From assembly GCF_000002425.4 (NCBI RefSeq), contig NC_037254.1:20003418-20067417 (forward strand): 64,000 nucleotides of DNA, read 5' to 3'. Below, in pieces: positions 1-13,821 of this stretch; the stretch's first letter is position 1; the number at the start of each line of letters is the position of its first letter. The position numbers were made by a program, and so were the translations under genes. The notes beneath the pieces were generated by a model. That model was given only the letters and a program-made list of their open reading frames with translations, searched no databases and was not told the origin of the DNA. The stretch comes from Physcomitrium patens (lineage: Eukaryota > Streptophyta > Bryopsida > Funariales > Funariaceae).

Positions 1-73
1 ACATTCAATATACAAGCAAACCAACTTAATCGGTTTAAATGCATAATCCACTAAGTACTAGGAAGAGACAAAC

Positions 74-3000
74 CTGTTTAGTCTCAAATTGAAAAATGTG
101 GAGCACACCCGCTACACGCATTTTGAAAAAGACAGCTGTGTTGCTGCTGCCAAACTGCATTATGTCACGCAGCTCAGCTGAATGTAAGTACTCCATGGGC
201 ACTGGCCGGAAAAAGTGTACCTGCATTGCAACTCTAGTAAATTTAAAGCGCCGACAATGACATCATAAAAAAAACTGGTCTCTATGCAAGTTGGAATTCT
301 GAAAAAACTAGGATTCAGAGCATGTCGATGCAGAACCATTAGCAAATAAACTGCATCAGGAATCTTCGATAGATATTGCATTCTAAAATTATTGCATTCC
401 AACACACCCCACGCTTGTTGATGCCAAGAATGATTCGCCCTGGCAGCAATCCTATAGGATCCTGAATTTTGAGGATGCTAAAGAACACAGAATTCCCATA
501 AGGCAGCGAGCGAAGAATGCGAAGCAGTTGTTGCCTTGCTTCACCTTTTGTTAGATGTGCCTGCACGTAACCACCTCTATCGTATTATAGCACTATTACA
601 ATTTGATTCGTGCCTGATAAACCTAATCATCCCTCATGCACGAACTCTACAAATGTATTCCTTTTCACAACCTTCAAATTATAGCCGGAGACAAATTAGA
701 CTTGAAACATTTGCAAAAGTGTGCTAGTACTCAGTGATAATCTTGCGAAGGACTAGAGTCTTACCATAGCTCGATACCGGTTCAGGATGTTGGACTCCCA
801 GTCCCGCTTGGCCCTAGTTATAGCTATTTGCTTAGGCAGAGAACCATCCAACAATGCTGGCCAATCTCTGCCAAACGATATGATTATCAGGTGAAGAGGA
901 TTGTCTTCATCGTTGCTGCTAGGGTCCAGACAATCTTAGGGACTCACATAATGATGGGACATGGCTAGGTTTAAATGCTACATGAACAAGTTCTTCACTA
1001 CGGCACTTAGTAGATGTCCCATAATATCAATTATTTGAAGGCATGTTTCACAATCGAGTGTATGATCAGACTTGAAACTCAGAACAATCGAAACTAGCAA
1101 CAGGGACTGAGAACTTTGAGTAATACAATTGAATCACAGAAGTGGTAAAAATGAGGCAAAGACTAACAGCAAACCTACATAGTGCGTTCTGGATTTGAAA
1201 CTGGACCAATGTCGACCAATATCTGCAGAGCTGCCAATTGAGCTGCATCATCTTTTACAACTGGATAGTTTCCGAGCATGTAATCATGTTGTGACTGCGT
1301 ATCCACAAAAGAAAGTAAGAGATGAGAAACGAAAACTTCTTCTTGTTTAACTCATACTGGAGCAGTTTTGCTGTAATCAAGCTGCACACATAGTTGAAAA
1401 AAATACATGGAGTCACAGTGGTATGTTAGTATACTAGTGCAATTAGTAATGCTGCCCAGGATAGCCCAACCAGCCAGTGTTCTATACACACAAGTACGAC
1501 TTCCATGGGACACCTCCGTACCAATATGAAATTATCAAGGATCTAGACGTGCATTAAGAGATCGATGTCATAGAAGCACATAGAATAAGTACGCGAATAA
1601 TAATAGAGAACAATCTCACTAATCCGAGTTAGAAGTAAGATATGAGACAAAGTTAAATCAACTCGTAACTCCACCATTCCTCTATCCAACATCACACCTA
1701 AATTGTGATTAAAAAGAGAGAGGCTCTCTTTATGATTAACAATAATGTCTCAAAACATAATTCAGGCACCTGATGTTGGTTTAGGTCTTGAACTTGGCAA
1801 AAGACTCGCTTTTCAACCCGTTATGAAATTTAAGAAACTTAGAAAGAGGTGTAGAGATGATGCACCTGTACATAGCATAATTGTACAAACATGGGCTCTG
1901 TGATAGTTTCATCAGATTCTCGAAAAAGACGTTTCTTGAATAGCAACCTACATTGCAATTCCCCCTTGGATTTCTCTTTAGTAGCCTTAAACTCCGCAAC
2001 AATATCGCCAATGTACTTGTTATCATCAAGGCTAATGTGTTCCTCTGCATACCATAGATACAAAAGCTGTAGCAATCAGAACACACATACACAAAGGCTA
2101 ATTCAGTGCTACTAAAATCCCAAAATTTAAAGCTAAAAAAAAACACGAACACATGCGCTTAAAATTGTCCATTTTCACATTTAGATGTATCAAAATGGCA
2201 GTGAGGTGTGAATTTTGACTTACCATAGTGCTCTATGCCAAAAGGGGAACATAACAACACAATAACGTAACAACTAAGAAGCAATATACGCTATAAAAAT
2301 GTTCCTCGACAATTCAACACAAGCTGAACGCGCAGTGATGAGTTCAAGTAAAATACACAGTGCTCCTTCAAGATACACGAATGCCAAAAATTCTAGAGTG
2401 AGGTCATACAATACCATTTCCAAAATCACTAGCTTTCGAGCCAATCACAGACTTCCGGCACTCGAAGAGACCAAAAGTGCTGAAAGATGTCAGCTTTATA
2501 ATGCTTGCAAATTCCTGCATTCAAACCATCCATCATCTCATAAGTCATAACATCCCTTATTTAGTCGTTAGCAAGAGCATCTATTTGAATTGAACTACTA
2601 TAACAAGTTGACATCGCTACGACCACGATGTTGAAATCGAGGAAATTGGATACCTCAACTGCATCAGCAACAGTTGTAGATACATCGTAAGTGATTTCCT
2701 CAAATGTGTCATCTAAGAAATATGCTGTGGTGATCAACTTTCTACCCTCGAAAAGAGCTTCTATCTCTTCCTCAGCCGGAGTCGTCCTTCGAGGTCCTCC
2801 TTTCACAGAGCGCTTTAGAGCATTCCATGTATTCATAGCAAGCCTTTGGATTTCATAGTCTCCAGGGGCAATGGCTATCCCATGCACGTATTCTGAGAGG
2901 TGTACACCATACTCCTTACCAGGAGGCATTGCAGAAGCACACAGGAACAACAGCTCCCATGTCTTCATTAACACTGGCCTGTCAGTATAAAATACGTGAA

Positions 3001-5366
3001 GCAATTCAGACTAATACTTCCTTACCATGAATTCCACTGATAAAAAACCCAAAACAAACTCAAATTTGTCATAGTGAGCACTGTCATGATACTACTATGG
3101 ATTAAATTCAAGGTCCTCAAGCTGCTGATCATAAAGTGTCAGTCTCCAAAGTTGAACTTTCTTCATTGACGAAACTTCCATTATCCCAATCACTCTACAG
3201 TCTTCTAGAACCCGGAGCCTTGAATTTTCATACATGGTCTCGCAGCAAACTATTCTCTTTAATTCACTGAAACGTAGACATAGATTATTTCACCTATCTG
3301 GGTTGTTGCGGGTCTGTTTCAAAAGCTGAGCAAACAGTTCATCACGAAGATCAGCCCGTTTCAAAGTGTGGTTGTACAGCTTCAACACCATATCGATTTG
3401 CTCTTGTAATGTGGGAAAAGGGGACCCGGCAGCGAGATCTGCTCCTGTGTATTTTAGAACAACCTGCAAATCAGCATATTCACCACCCACTGCAAGCTAT
3501 AAGACTTTGGCCAACCTAAACATAATCGTATTCATACGCTCTATACGTCGAATATACCAGTTCAACTCATACAACTTCCGCACAAATAATAATCAAGGCA
3601 GTAGAAGGAAGAATTATATACTTGGAAAAGCTTTACGGCCCGGGTCATTGAATCACTATTTAGTCGCATCAGGGAAGTGGGGATTAGATCCTGCCACACC
3701 ACCATAAATTGTATTCAAACATAGGCATCCTCTATGATATTAAAGCACAAGTCTCACGCACTTTTACAGCATGAACCAAAACAAATTGTTCTTTCAAAAT
3801 GCTGAAATCCTTGCCTTGGAAACGTTTAAGCTGGAAGACAATCACATTGATAACCTTGAGGGGATCTTCATAAGTGCATTTCGAACTGCTGTGGGAACAA
3901 GAAATGAGATAAAAGTACATGAAATAAAGAAGCCATTGTTGTTGAAAATATCCCGAACACACGTCTGACATAGTAGCTTACACTCTGGAATGATAGCATG
4001 TCTTCAAGCGTGAACCTTTCTCGACCAGTAACAGTCAACCTCTTGCCAACAAATAGTCGTCTTCCCCCAGCCTGAATGAGTCTTTGCATTGACTTCAAAA
4101 ATGCTTCAACCTGCGGCAAGTGCAAAAAGGTCATATCAGCCAAGAATGTGCACATCTTAGTAAAGGCCAAAAATGATTTGGAGTTTCATGCGAGAATTAC
4201 TCTACAATTTTCAATAAGCAATCGAAGCTAAAGTTCCCTATTTCCGATCCGAGAAGAAGAAAAGACTCGAGCTTGAGGAGTAAGTAGAAAAGAGAAAGCC
4301 AGTACATCATAGTGTGAGGAAAGAATGGCATGAACGCCCTTCAGAAGTATAATCTATCTGATGTAGAGGTGCCATTAACGAAGGCAGCCAGAATGAACGC
4401 ATCCCACGGGCATATTCAACGAAACATACCTGATATTTTTCCAGTACTGTCCCAGAAGCCAACAGGTCATTCGACACGGCGGCTGGCGACCTACACAATA
4501 ACGCATCAAAACTTTGTTACCAGCTATCAAGCAGATACTATATGGGGGTGATTGAATTACATGGGTGACATTGAACTTCGTTCAGTTCCGCAAAAACAAG
4601 GAGTCTGTCACGTAGTGACAGACTACATTCACCAGAGACGAGAAGTCGAAGCGAACGAGCTCGTGGAAAAAAATAATGGAGGGATAAGAAAGGTCACCCC
4701 TCATTAACAGCATTCTCGTTATCGCAGCCCTCGTTCTGGATCTGACAATTTTCTCTACTGTGTGAGCTCTCACGACTTTGTGGCCTCCTGCGCTCAAAGC
4801 CCAGTTAATGTAAAAAATCAAAGTTCGGCTGGCAAGTGCTAATGTAGAAATAAATTCGAGAACAGATATTTGAGAAGATTCAGTTTGATTCCTTAGTTGA
4901 AATATCTGCACGTTTCGCATTGAAAATGAATTCATTAAAAAAATTCTCAACGAACCATCACGACACACAGAAGAAAGAAACAAAACTGCAACGCGGAGAA
5001 AGTTCCTGTATAAAGCACTAATTGAACTGCTACAACTTTTAAGAATCAGTATATCTGACTAATCAATAAGATTCTGGAAAATATAGAAAGCCAGTCTCAC
5101 CCTCATCCCCGTCCTCAACCCTCATCTCCATACTCTTCCTCGTAAAAAATAATCTTGGAGGTGCAATAACATGTTTCTATGTTCTTAGATCTTAATCTGA
5201 TAAACATTGAGACAACTTACGAGCCCATATAATCCTCATCGCCATCTTGATCGTCACAATTCATGATAGTTGCTGAAACTTTAAGGCGCACGGGAGTGTT
5301 AGTATTCGAATTAGAGAACTTTCTTCCAACATACTGCCCCATTGAACTCGCTCCATCCGACGCCAT
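74..5366 (-). CDS. KCBP: Kinesin-like calmodulin-binding protein (KCBP/ZWICHEL), N-terminal part
   Basis: KCBP is a minus-end-directed kinesin-14 that links microtubules to actin and calcium signalling. Twelve coding exons read on the minus strand: 5221-5366, 4430-4490, 3982-4110, 3622-3690, 3294-3463, 2654-2978, 2415-2514, 1866-2044, 1179-1294, 765-867, 408-560 and 74-220. All have GT-AG borders and together give 566 residues in unbroken phase. The start MASDGASSMGQYVGRKF at 5366 is the first in-frame ATG. A MyTH4 domain spans roughly residues 75-235 (DELFAQLLKQTRNNPDR, WELLFLCASAMPPGKEYG). A FERM domain follows, about 240-566, with LPYGNSVFF, DPIGLLPGRIILGINKRG and MQFGSSNTAVFFKMRVAGVL. MyTH4-FERM placed N-terminally is diagnostic of plant KCBP. 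The coiled coil, kinesin motor and calmodulin-binding tail must lie left of base 1. Identification is by family motifs; the exon borders are my inference. Confidence 0.93.
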
Positions 5367-8300
5367 TGATTCACCTCCGTCGAGTCCCCCCCCCCCCCGC
5401 CCGTCCTACACACCCTCAATTTCCCTGCTGCTATTTTACCCTACTCTTCCGTTCCACACATGCATTTTCTCGATATCACACCAGAACTCCACTCCACGCC
5501 CTTCATCCTCCATAAACTCCATCCTCGCAATTCTCCCTCTCCAGTACCCTACAATTCTTCACATCCCCATGTCCACCCACCCTTAACACACTCGCAAGCG
5601 CAGCTGCTCCCAAATACAATCGCCAGAAGAGTTTCCCAAGGATTCAATCCGGGCTTCCAAACCCTAACCAAACTCACTCTGTTGCACACAGGATCCAGTA
5701 AATCCTAAATTGCTCTACCAATTCCACCCACCCCAGGAATAACTTCATGATTCAAAACGATTGACCTCCTTATCAAACAGAACGCCACACACCCCACCCT
5801 AAAGAAGTCTGTTGCGGTGGTCAATATCCTAAATCTACCAAGAACTTTCACGAACCACCAACCCTGGCCCCTCCTCTGCCACAACTCTCTAATCTCCCTT
5901 CCACCTCAGAAGAATCACCAAACTCTACCAAAAGTTCCTGCAATGCGCATATAGCCGCTTAAAAAAAAAACATGCGCTTCGAATGCTTGTACAAGCGAAT
6001 ACAAAAAAGCAGGATCGAAATAATGACTTGGCCTGCCATGATTTAAAAAGGCCACTCCAAGAGTTCGAGGTGAGATGTTCTGGGGATGATTTGTTGGTTT
6101 GGGTGTTCGGCGCAGCATAGCTCTTTCTCATTCCCACCCTGCCCACTGAACATGAATGGTTTTACAAGGCACAGTCTATTTTTTTCAATCTTCTGTTTAC
6201 TTTGCCCAAATTTGCAATGTTTTCTTTCTGTATGAAAATATAAACTTACTACGGCACCCAATACCCTGCTCCAAACCCGGATGTCAACTTGGGCACCCCT
6301 TCACTCAACCTCTGACTATATTCGGGTGCCACTTTGACTCAAACCCATCCTGCTGGCTCTCTAGGACAATGGTCTACTGCGCTGGAGAAATGTCCTGAGT
6401 ATCTGCAATCTGGAACAGCGAAACTCCATTGATGGAATTGGATCTCACCAATTCATCTGTTGGCGTCAATGGAGCTTGTTCTGAAACTTAAAAAGTAACT
6501 GTAATGTTAAATATGACTGGTATCTCTGACCCGTTTGTGTCCTCTTTCCTTGACTAGAATTTGGCTATGGTAAGTTGAAATGTAATTGCGACGGATGTAT
6601 GCTGCTGAGAGCTGGTGGGGAGCATCGAATCTCGAGTTTTCTACAAGTAGTTAACAAGTTCGACTGCGTGGTTACACCAGTTCAGCTACTGTAACGCTCA
6701 CTTTGGGTAATGTGTGGTGATGAATGATTGAAGAGCTTAGGCACGTTTACGAGCATCGTTAATGAGTTCGTTAACCAATTTGTCTTACACTGCTAGCAGT
6801 TTCCACTCAGCAGTTTTCTTTGAGTTTAGAATCGCATTTCACTTCACAACTACAGGGTTTGATAGCTGTGGGCCTCGCTGAGTTCATACTGATTGTACCA
6901 TTAGAGTTTGTGAGTTGGAGGCACTAACATGACACCATAATGTTCTTCTAATGCTCGGGCATCTCAAAATCTTCTGATGGATATGGTCCTCCAGCGAAGC
7001 CAGATGGAACACAAATGTGTAGCTCAAGCATCTGTTGAATCGGACGCGGTGACATTGCCTGAAGGTGGGGACATTTCAGAGAATTTTTCGGATCTTGATT
7101 CTGTTTCGAAAACCATAACCTACAAAAACAAGTTAATGTGGGAATCACTTCACCAACCTGTACATGTGTTTTCCACCCAAATGAGAAACGAACAACAGAA
7201 CAGGGAAACGGCGTTGAAGAAGCGAGACGCAGCTTCGCGTCCGGAAGGAGGAGTCGGAGAAAGCTGCGGTGCGTGAGGGTGTCAACAAGTCATCGCAGGA
7301 GGGACAGGTTCATGGACCTCCTCCGACACTTTCCACCTGGTGTTCTACACCTCAGCGGTCAAATCCTGTCTTCAATTTTCTAGGCATTTTCGCGTCCTTC
7401 AATCGTTGCGGCTTACTGGGATTCCAATGGTTTGAGATTGTTAAGAATGCTGAGAACGCTGAGATTGCTGAGAACACTAAGAATACGGATGCATCTAATT
7501 GATTGAGGATCCTTGGTTGAAAGTTGTCACTACAAGCTGCTAAAGAAATTTATATCGAGATGAATACCGGTGCCAATCTCGGTCCCCACATGTTTAAATC
7601 CTTCATGGATTGTTGTGGGCGACAGCGAAAGGTCGGAACAACTGCATCATGTCTCACCGATTTAAGACACTTGAAGAATTTGATCAGATTGACTCAGCCA
7701 AAGGGGAGTTCAAGGCGGGTCGGAAGCGTGGACCACACATGATCTATATGATTCACGATACACGACACATTACAAAGCAATAGCGTGAGCCTGACTGCAA
7801 GGATGTGTGTACAAAAAAAACACTTTTTCAAACCCAATGCCGATATTGTTGCACATCAAACCATGCCTTTGCATTGATATCTCGAGCATTAGAGATGGAT
7901 TGTCCCTCTTAGAAAGTTCTTCACTAAGATTGAACGCCCGCAGTAGGAATGATCATCTCAAATCAAGTCACCCGGTGCTCAGTTTTCCTCATTGGCTAGT
8001 ATCAACAGTAAATTGCGAGTGTTAAGTTCCGTTAATTACAGGAGACAGCAAGCTGCAAGAAATCAGAAACTTGTGAGTTGAGAAACTACTAATCTGTCGT
8101 ACTTGTTCATTGCGCACAGTTTGAAATTCTAATTGGGTCTGAAATGGAAACACAAAGTACGTTTGCAACTGGGAGGAAAAGAGGAAGAAAAGGAGAAGGA
8201 AAAAGAAGGAAAGAAAAGAGAGGGAAGAAGAAGAAGAAGAAGAAGAGAGTTTTCTCTTCAGAAAGGTTCATCCCAACCAAAAGGCAGGTTCTGTGCAAAT

Positions 8301-9161
8301 CTCGGAGGCTGTAACTCTGCATTGGATGATGGAAACTTGGACACGCACTGGATTGATTATCTTCGGCAGCTTTGCCATGTAGGCTCTGGTAACTGCGACT
8401 TCAACCTCCTGGCTGGCGCTTTGTCTGATAAGGATTCATTACCTCCCCAACTCTCTGATTCATGCCAAATCCTGTGAGTGTGGGCACCGGCTTCGTACCC
8501 AAAGGCTTTTGTTCAAGCAAGCTATGGCGGTAACAATGCTGTAAGCTGCTGTCCAGATTATTCTACGTTGTCCTGTGATAGTGGCTCAAATAGGAGATAG
8601 ACTGTCGAGTCTGATGAGTGCAAATTGTGCAGTCATATTGGAATTTGTGCTAGCGAGGGTGCAGGCATTCGAGTTTGAAGATGGGAAGGGAATCTGTCCC
8701 GCCTTGTTAAAATGTACTATTCGATGTAGACGCGGCAACTGAGACGCAGCAACTGAGACTTGAATGATGCACCTTAGGTCTCGAAATGCAATAGTTTATC
8801 GTAAGCTGCCCACGGCACTTTGATTGCTTTTCTGCAGTTTTTCTCTTCTTTCTTGACGCCCCTCGAGAGCTTACTCACGCTTTTGAAGTGATTGATATGA
8901 AATGTTTGGTAGTGTTGTAGAGATTTGCTCCAATTCTTAAGCACTAGGAAGGGGTTTAAGAAAGTAGGGCCTGGTTGTACGAGCAGCGCCTCCATTCGCC
9001 GCAATGCTCACTTCCATATCCTAATGTCCTCACAGGTTTCGCAACAATCGTATGACCAGCTCTCCAACAGAAAATGGCCTGATTTTCCTTTGACTTTTCT
9101 CTGGCATCGTTTCAGCTCGACAATATCCTTCTGAGCAATCGCATTTGAGCTGTCGAGCATG
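5367..9161. other. KCBP upstream region and intergenic DNA
   Basis: This is the 5' leader and promoter side of the minus-strand kinesin gene, running toward the plus-strand frame at 9162. It holds a C-rich homopolymer near 5387-5400, a short GCTGAGAAC-type repeat near 7445-7485 and a polypurine tract at 8176-8248. Several overlapping frames of 60-115 codons occur. One around 7217-7502, containing EKAAVREGVNKSSQEGQVHG, looks somewhat protein-like but has no recognised family, no convincing start and no clear splice partners. No gene is called here. Confidence 0.5.
8176..8248. repeat. Polypurine (GA-rich) tract
   Basis: About 70 bases are almost entirely A and G on the plus strand, ending in a GAA microsatellite. 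Such tracts can form triplex DNA or act as GAGA-type elements; no function can be read from the sequence alone. Confidence 0.8.
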
Positions 9162-9572
9162 GCGACCAAGGTGCATGACCAAGGTGACGACCAAGACTTC
9201 TCTGAGATCGACACCATTCTTGCACAAGCCAAGCTGGGTCTTCGCAGGGACCGGTGCCGAGAACACAGGCTGAGACGCAACACGAACCTGTCGGACATCC
9301 CTGAGAATTCTACTCACGAACCCTCAAACGAAACCACCGCGTTTGCAGCGTCACAAGACACATCGCAGCCTGAGATCACAACCAGGGACGGGCACAAGCG
9401 CCTACATCAGAGACTCCAAATCTTGAGCTTCATTGCGCCGATGAAATGGCTCAGAGCCTACATGGGCTGCATGATGGCGGTGCACGACGACAACTACGAC
9501 GTGGCTAGAGTCATGAAGAGGACCCGCATGATGGGCGAGTTGCAGTATCCCGCACATTCTTCACGCCAATAA
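9162..9572 (+). CDS. Hypothetical protein, 136-137 residues
   Basis: A single uninterrupted frame begins MATKVHDQGDDQDF in a favourable start context (GAGC before ATG, GCG after) and ends at TAA. I do not recognise a domain. The first third is acidic and then Arg-rich (LGLRRDRCREHRLRRN), the middle is Ser/Thr/Glu-rich, and the C-terminal part is amphipathic with many Met and Arg (MKWLRAYMGCMMAVHDDNYD). There is no signal peptide and no clear membrane span. GC content is above that of the flanks, and the local codons look ordinary. It could be a short lineage-specific gene, the last exon of a larger gene, or chance; homology or transcript support would decide. Confidence 0.4.
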   Translation, partial: ATKVHDQGDDQDFSEIDTILAQAKLGLRRDRCREHRLRRNTNLSDIPENSTHEPSNETTAFAASQDTSQPEITTRDGHKRLHQRLQILSFIAPMKWLRAYMGCMMAVHDDNYDVARVMKRTRMMGELQYPAHSSRQ

Positions 9573-10597
9573 GTTAGGCACGGCGTCGAATTTGCGTCAC
9601 AATCCAACTTGTTCCATCTTTCTGGTGTTCGGGGAATCCTGACTCGAGGACTGCTGACGAACAACCTCATCCACAATCCCCACGCAGCAGAATTAGCCCC
9701 GAGTTTCTAAAATTGCTGCAGTGCAGCCACTAATACAGTCTCTTTTACTATCTAGCATCGTAGATTGTGAGAATCTGCGCAAGAGCCTCAGAATTCGCGG
9801 CCCTTTTTGATGAGGAATCTATTTAAACCTTCTGAGGCTATTTAAATCTTCTGAGAAACTGGATCATGTTGGATCGTCCATTGAGTTCTGTGTCCTCTGC
9901 TTGCTCTCCGCGTTGCACATGTGGGAGACACACAGACCTCGAAGCCTGGCTGTAGAAGTTTGACACTCTGCATAAGAAGGGACGCCTCGGATTGCTCTCC
10001 CCACCTCAGCCTTCTCACACTTTGTATCAGAACTGTCTAGATTGGCTTGTTGGCCAAAGAAAACATCACTCACAGCTCACAATTGCAGCGCCAAGCAATC
10101 TGAAGCTGTTTCTTCGATCTACTGACCAGGCCATGTATTCATGTTTCGAGATTCGCTGGAAGGTGATTAGATCCTAGAGCACCCAAGTACTGAAACTTTT
10201 GATAGGTTGAGGTTTTGATGGTGGAAAATGCTTAGAGAATGGAGATTATGCTGTCTTTTTCTTTACAATATTTTTGCTGTAGAAAGTTGAAGTGATGGAC
10301 TATGTTGAATGTATTGTACAGGAGGTGAACACAGTTTTATGAGTTTTCTCAATATTAGAGGAGTTGCAATGGATATGCTGAAATTCTTGCTTATGTCGTG
10401 CTTTTATTTTGAAGTTATGGCAATTTTATTTTTATTTTTATTTGTTTGTTGGTAATTCATAATATTGCATGCATGAATTTGACTTCTAGCAAACCTGGTT
10501 GCATTGGATCTTTTACCTTTTAAATTTTATAGAAATTGAGTTGGAATAAATATATTCATATTTATGTTTAAATTTGATTGATTGATCTTCTATTGAT

Positions 10598-10630
<33 letters not shown>

Positions 10631-11604
10631 TAGTTTTATAAATATGAATGTATATATGTTTATACTTGCAATATGCACAAGTCCTCATATAGGACATGAT
10701 TCTACTTGTTCCACATTAACCAACTTAGGATACAAAGTTATTCACTAACAAAAGACATAATTGAAGGTTTCAATTTTTATGCATGCTAGAGCTGCACAAG
10801 AAGGGCAGCCTTGTATTTAAAACTCATTAATTATTCATAGGCATTCTAATTTTCCTATATTAGAAGAATAAAATATGTAGACAACGACCTATATTTTGAT
10901 AAAATGTCCTACATTAAAAGGACCTATATATATAAATATATATACATATATTTTTTTTAAAATCACAACTTTCAACCACTGCAATATTTATGTTATATTG
11001 CAAGTTTAAATAATGATAATAATTAATGATAAAAGATATATAAAAATGTAACATTTAAAAAAAGCTATGATTAAATGATATTATTTTACTCCAATTTAAT
11101 TTCAGCATTAAGAAAAAAAAGTCAAAGTAAAATTCTTTCTATTGAATTTGTGCATGTAAGCATTAACTTATTAGCTAAGTTATCAAAGAAAGAAAAGCAA
11201 ACTCATCAAAACAATTACTGCTATTGAGTTTATGGTGTAAATGCACTGATGATTTTCAATACAAAAACTCTTCAGACAAAAAGTAATAAAAATATATATA
11301 GTAATTAGATTAAACATGTAGTACTTGTGTTCAAGTATATAATATATTATATGCATTTATTTATTTAGCTTATCCTTTCCCTCGGAATCTGTAGAGGATG
11401 GATACACAGATGAGATGATGGGCATTGAAATAAGGCTATGGAAGTGCTCTTGCTAAAGCCTGCAAAACTGGGCTCTGTAACCACAGACTGTAATGACCGT
11501 CACGCTCCATCCTCCTGTCTGTCCACATCCCTCATCCTTCAGCACCTGCTCCCAGCGTTTACGTTGTAGTTGTGATGCTTGCCTTCCACTTAAGAAACCA
11601 GGTC

Positions 11605-11642
<38 letters not shown>

Positions 11643-12587
11643 AAACACGTGTTTTAGTATATATAACCATGAGCTTTCTTAAGGGAGAGGGGAAGAGGGG
11701 ATGAGCTTCCCTGAAGGAAAGACCCCAGTGCGACCAGCTCGCAACAAACTCTGAGCCCCAGTTTCTGATGAAGGCCTAACAACCCAGTCGACTTAGAAAG
11801 GGGCAAAACGAAGCGGCAGATTGCGAGAGAGAGAGAGTACGAGACGAGAGTCAGTTGAGAGCCAGGCCTTTCAGAAACTGCTCCATGTCCTGCCCAGATA
11901 GCATCATCTGGCGGCAGATATCTCAGGTACCGCACTGAGCGTATGCGAAATGGCAGAGGACATGACCCTTCCTGCAAGCGTGACATTTCATGGGACTTGC
12001 AGATCGTAGTACTAGCTCCTCACACGATCCGGGCATCATGGGAGGAGAGGCCGCAGACGTGATGGGGGTGGGATGGGGTGGGGTGTCGCTGGAGCTAGAG
12101 CTGGCTAACTCTGCGCACTACCTGGCAATGCTGCAGAGCTACCTGGTTCAACGGCACAACTGGGAGACAATATACGCGTCCACTCAGGTTTTTGTGGAGG
12201 GGTCCGTGACCGAGACCAGGTGATCAGAGTGATTGAGATGGGAGAAACAGGGAGACTGAGGAAGGGTGTCGATATTCAACCAGGATAGATCTTGCTTGTG
12301 CCCACATCCGCTGACGCATGGTTAAAAAGACAGGTCCATTAACATCGCAATTCTCTCAGGCAGTACAGCGTTTTAAATCTGGAACACGACTTGAGAGGAT
12401 ATATTTTTTTATTTAGGGAGTTGCGCAAATTTATGCCAAAGTTGCTCTAAACAGGTATTATGTAGAACTCTTCTGGTTGGTAGGTATTCCAGCGATATGA
12501 TCTTTTACTTGCTTCAGTTCTTTCCTTCTGTTTTATTTCTGAAATCAACTTGTTGGTGGTGTGGCGCGTTGTTCAGGGTTGTGAAGT
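9573..12587. other. Intergenic, with an AT-rich core
   Basis: From about 10200 to 11370 the DNA is very AT-rich, with a run of roughly 34 A at 10591-10625 and no coding signal. A TA/TG microsatellite lies at 11607-11641. From 11650 to 12225 the GC content rises, and both strands carry open frames (minus 110 codons ending at 11654; plus 77 codons at 11990-12223) with no recognised family. The plus frame contains SLELELANSAHYLAMLQ and could be a short exon, but evidence is weak. The mannanase 3' end lies immediately right. Confidence 0.5.
11607..11641. repeat. TA/TG dinucleotide microsatellite
   Basis: About twelve TA units are followed directly by TG units. It is a simple sequence repeat in intergenic DNA. 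Confidence 0.9.
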
Positions 12588-13788
12588 TTATGAGAGCGAG
12601 GACATGCGAGAGGCCTGGTTCTGCATGAGAGAAGCTATGGCTAAGTCTGATGACAAATCTATCTCGAACCCATCTGCGAGGGTGTTTTTCGTGGAGTTCG
12701 TGACAAGCATCCAAACCATCGCGCCCGCTGCCGCACCCTGTTTCGCCGCCGAATCATAGACAGCATTGAACATGGATCTCATGGCGTCTATCCGCACGGT
12801 TTCCTTGTACCCCGACGTCCTGCTGGATTTGCCGAACTCTGCAAACAGCACCGGTTTCTGCAACGTGGTTTCGCTGTCGTTGATGTGAGTTTGTATCCAT
12901 TTGACCATGAATTTCCGCTTCTCGGCCTCAGTTAGTGAAGGAGTCCTGCACCCCAATCTTTTCCCTCAATTACTTGCACTGTTTTGAAGAATGCATGAGG
13001 TCGCTGAACGTGATGAAGCGATGATAAGGGTGGTGCGTACCAGTTGTCCGGGTAAGAGTGGACACTTGCGAAATCCAGCGCCGAGATTTGCTGGTTTCGA
13101 ATGAAGTCGACACCGTATTGAGTCGCGAAGGTGCCAGGATTGGAGCTTTCTCGATCAACCGACTCCAGCGACACAGCCGAGCTGTAGAAGCCTTCTAGGC
13201 CAACCTCCAGCATGTGATTCGTATCCAAACTCTTCACGTATAGCGCCATCTCCTCTAACCAGGCCTGCACAGAGCACCCCTGACTTGCTTCATAGAACAG
13301 CTGCAACTCTTAACAGTACATGCTTTTCAAGCACCGAATGGATTCGAGGAAATTTAAACTAACTCCATTACATATGTTAATCGAAGTTTTCATTGAAATG
13401 ACGTTCATCCGATCCTCGGAAATGTTGTTTGCAGGCACCAATCCCACTAAAACGAAAGGACATGTTTAGGTTTAGGATTTGCTCAATTGTGACGAACTGG
13501 AAAAAAACTGGCATTGCAGTGAATGTCTCCTTGTTACGACATCGTTCAACTGTGAAATTGTTTCCATCTCAGAACGAGCTAAGTATATCATGCCTGGAAG
13601 ACGTTTCCGGTAGGATCGCTACCGCAGCGTGGCTCGTTCATGAGCTCCCATGCAAAAATGGCAGGCTCGTCTCGGTACGCCACTCCCCCGATGGTGTTCA
13701 CCCTCGTCACTATTGTCTGCTCGCAAAGGTATCATCAAAATCCAAACAAAGTTCAGGAAGAAAAAAACAAAACAAAACAAATAAATAA

Positions 13789-13821
<33 letters not shown>

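Noticed and set aside
3855-3885. Possible KCBP mini-exon (NALMKIPS)
   Set aside because: It looked like the expected TSLLKI segment, but the exon at 3622-3690 encodes LIPTSLMRLNSDSMTRAVKL, fits the family better and keeps phase 0 on both sides.
8133-8477. 114-codon frame with Lys/Glu/Arg-rich stretch
   Set aside because: The charged part is simply the polypurine tract translated; no other motif supports a gene.
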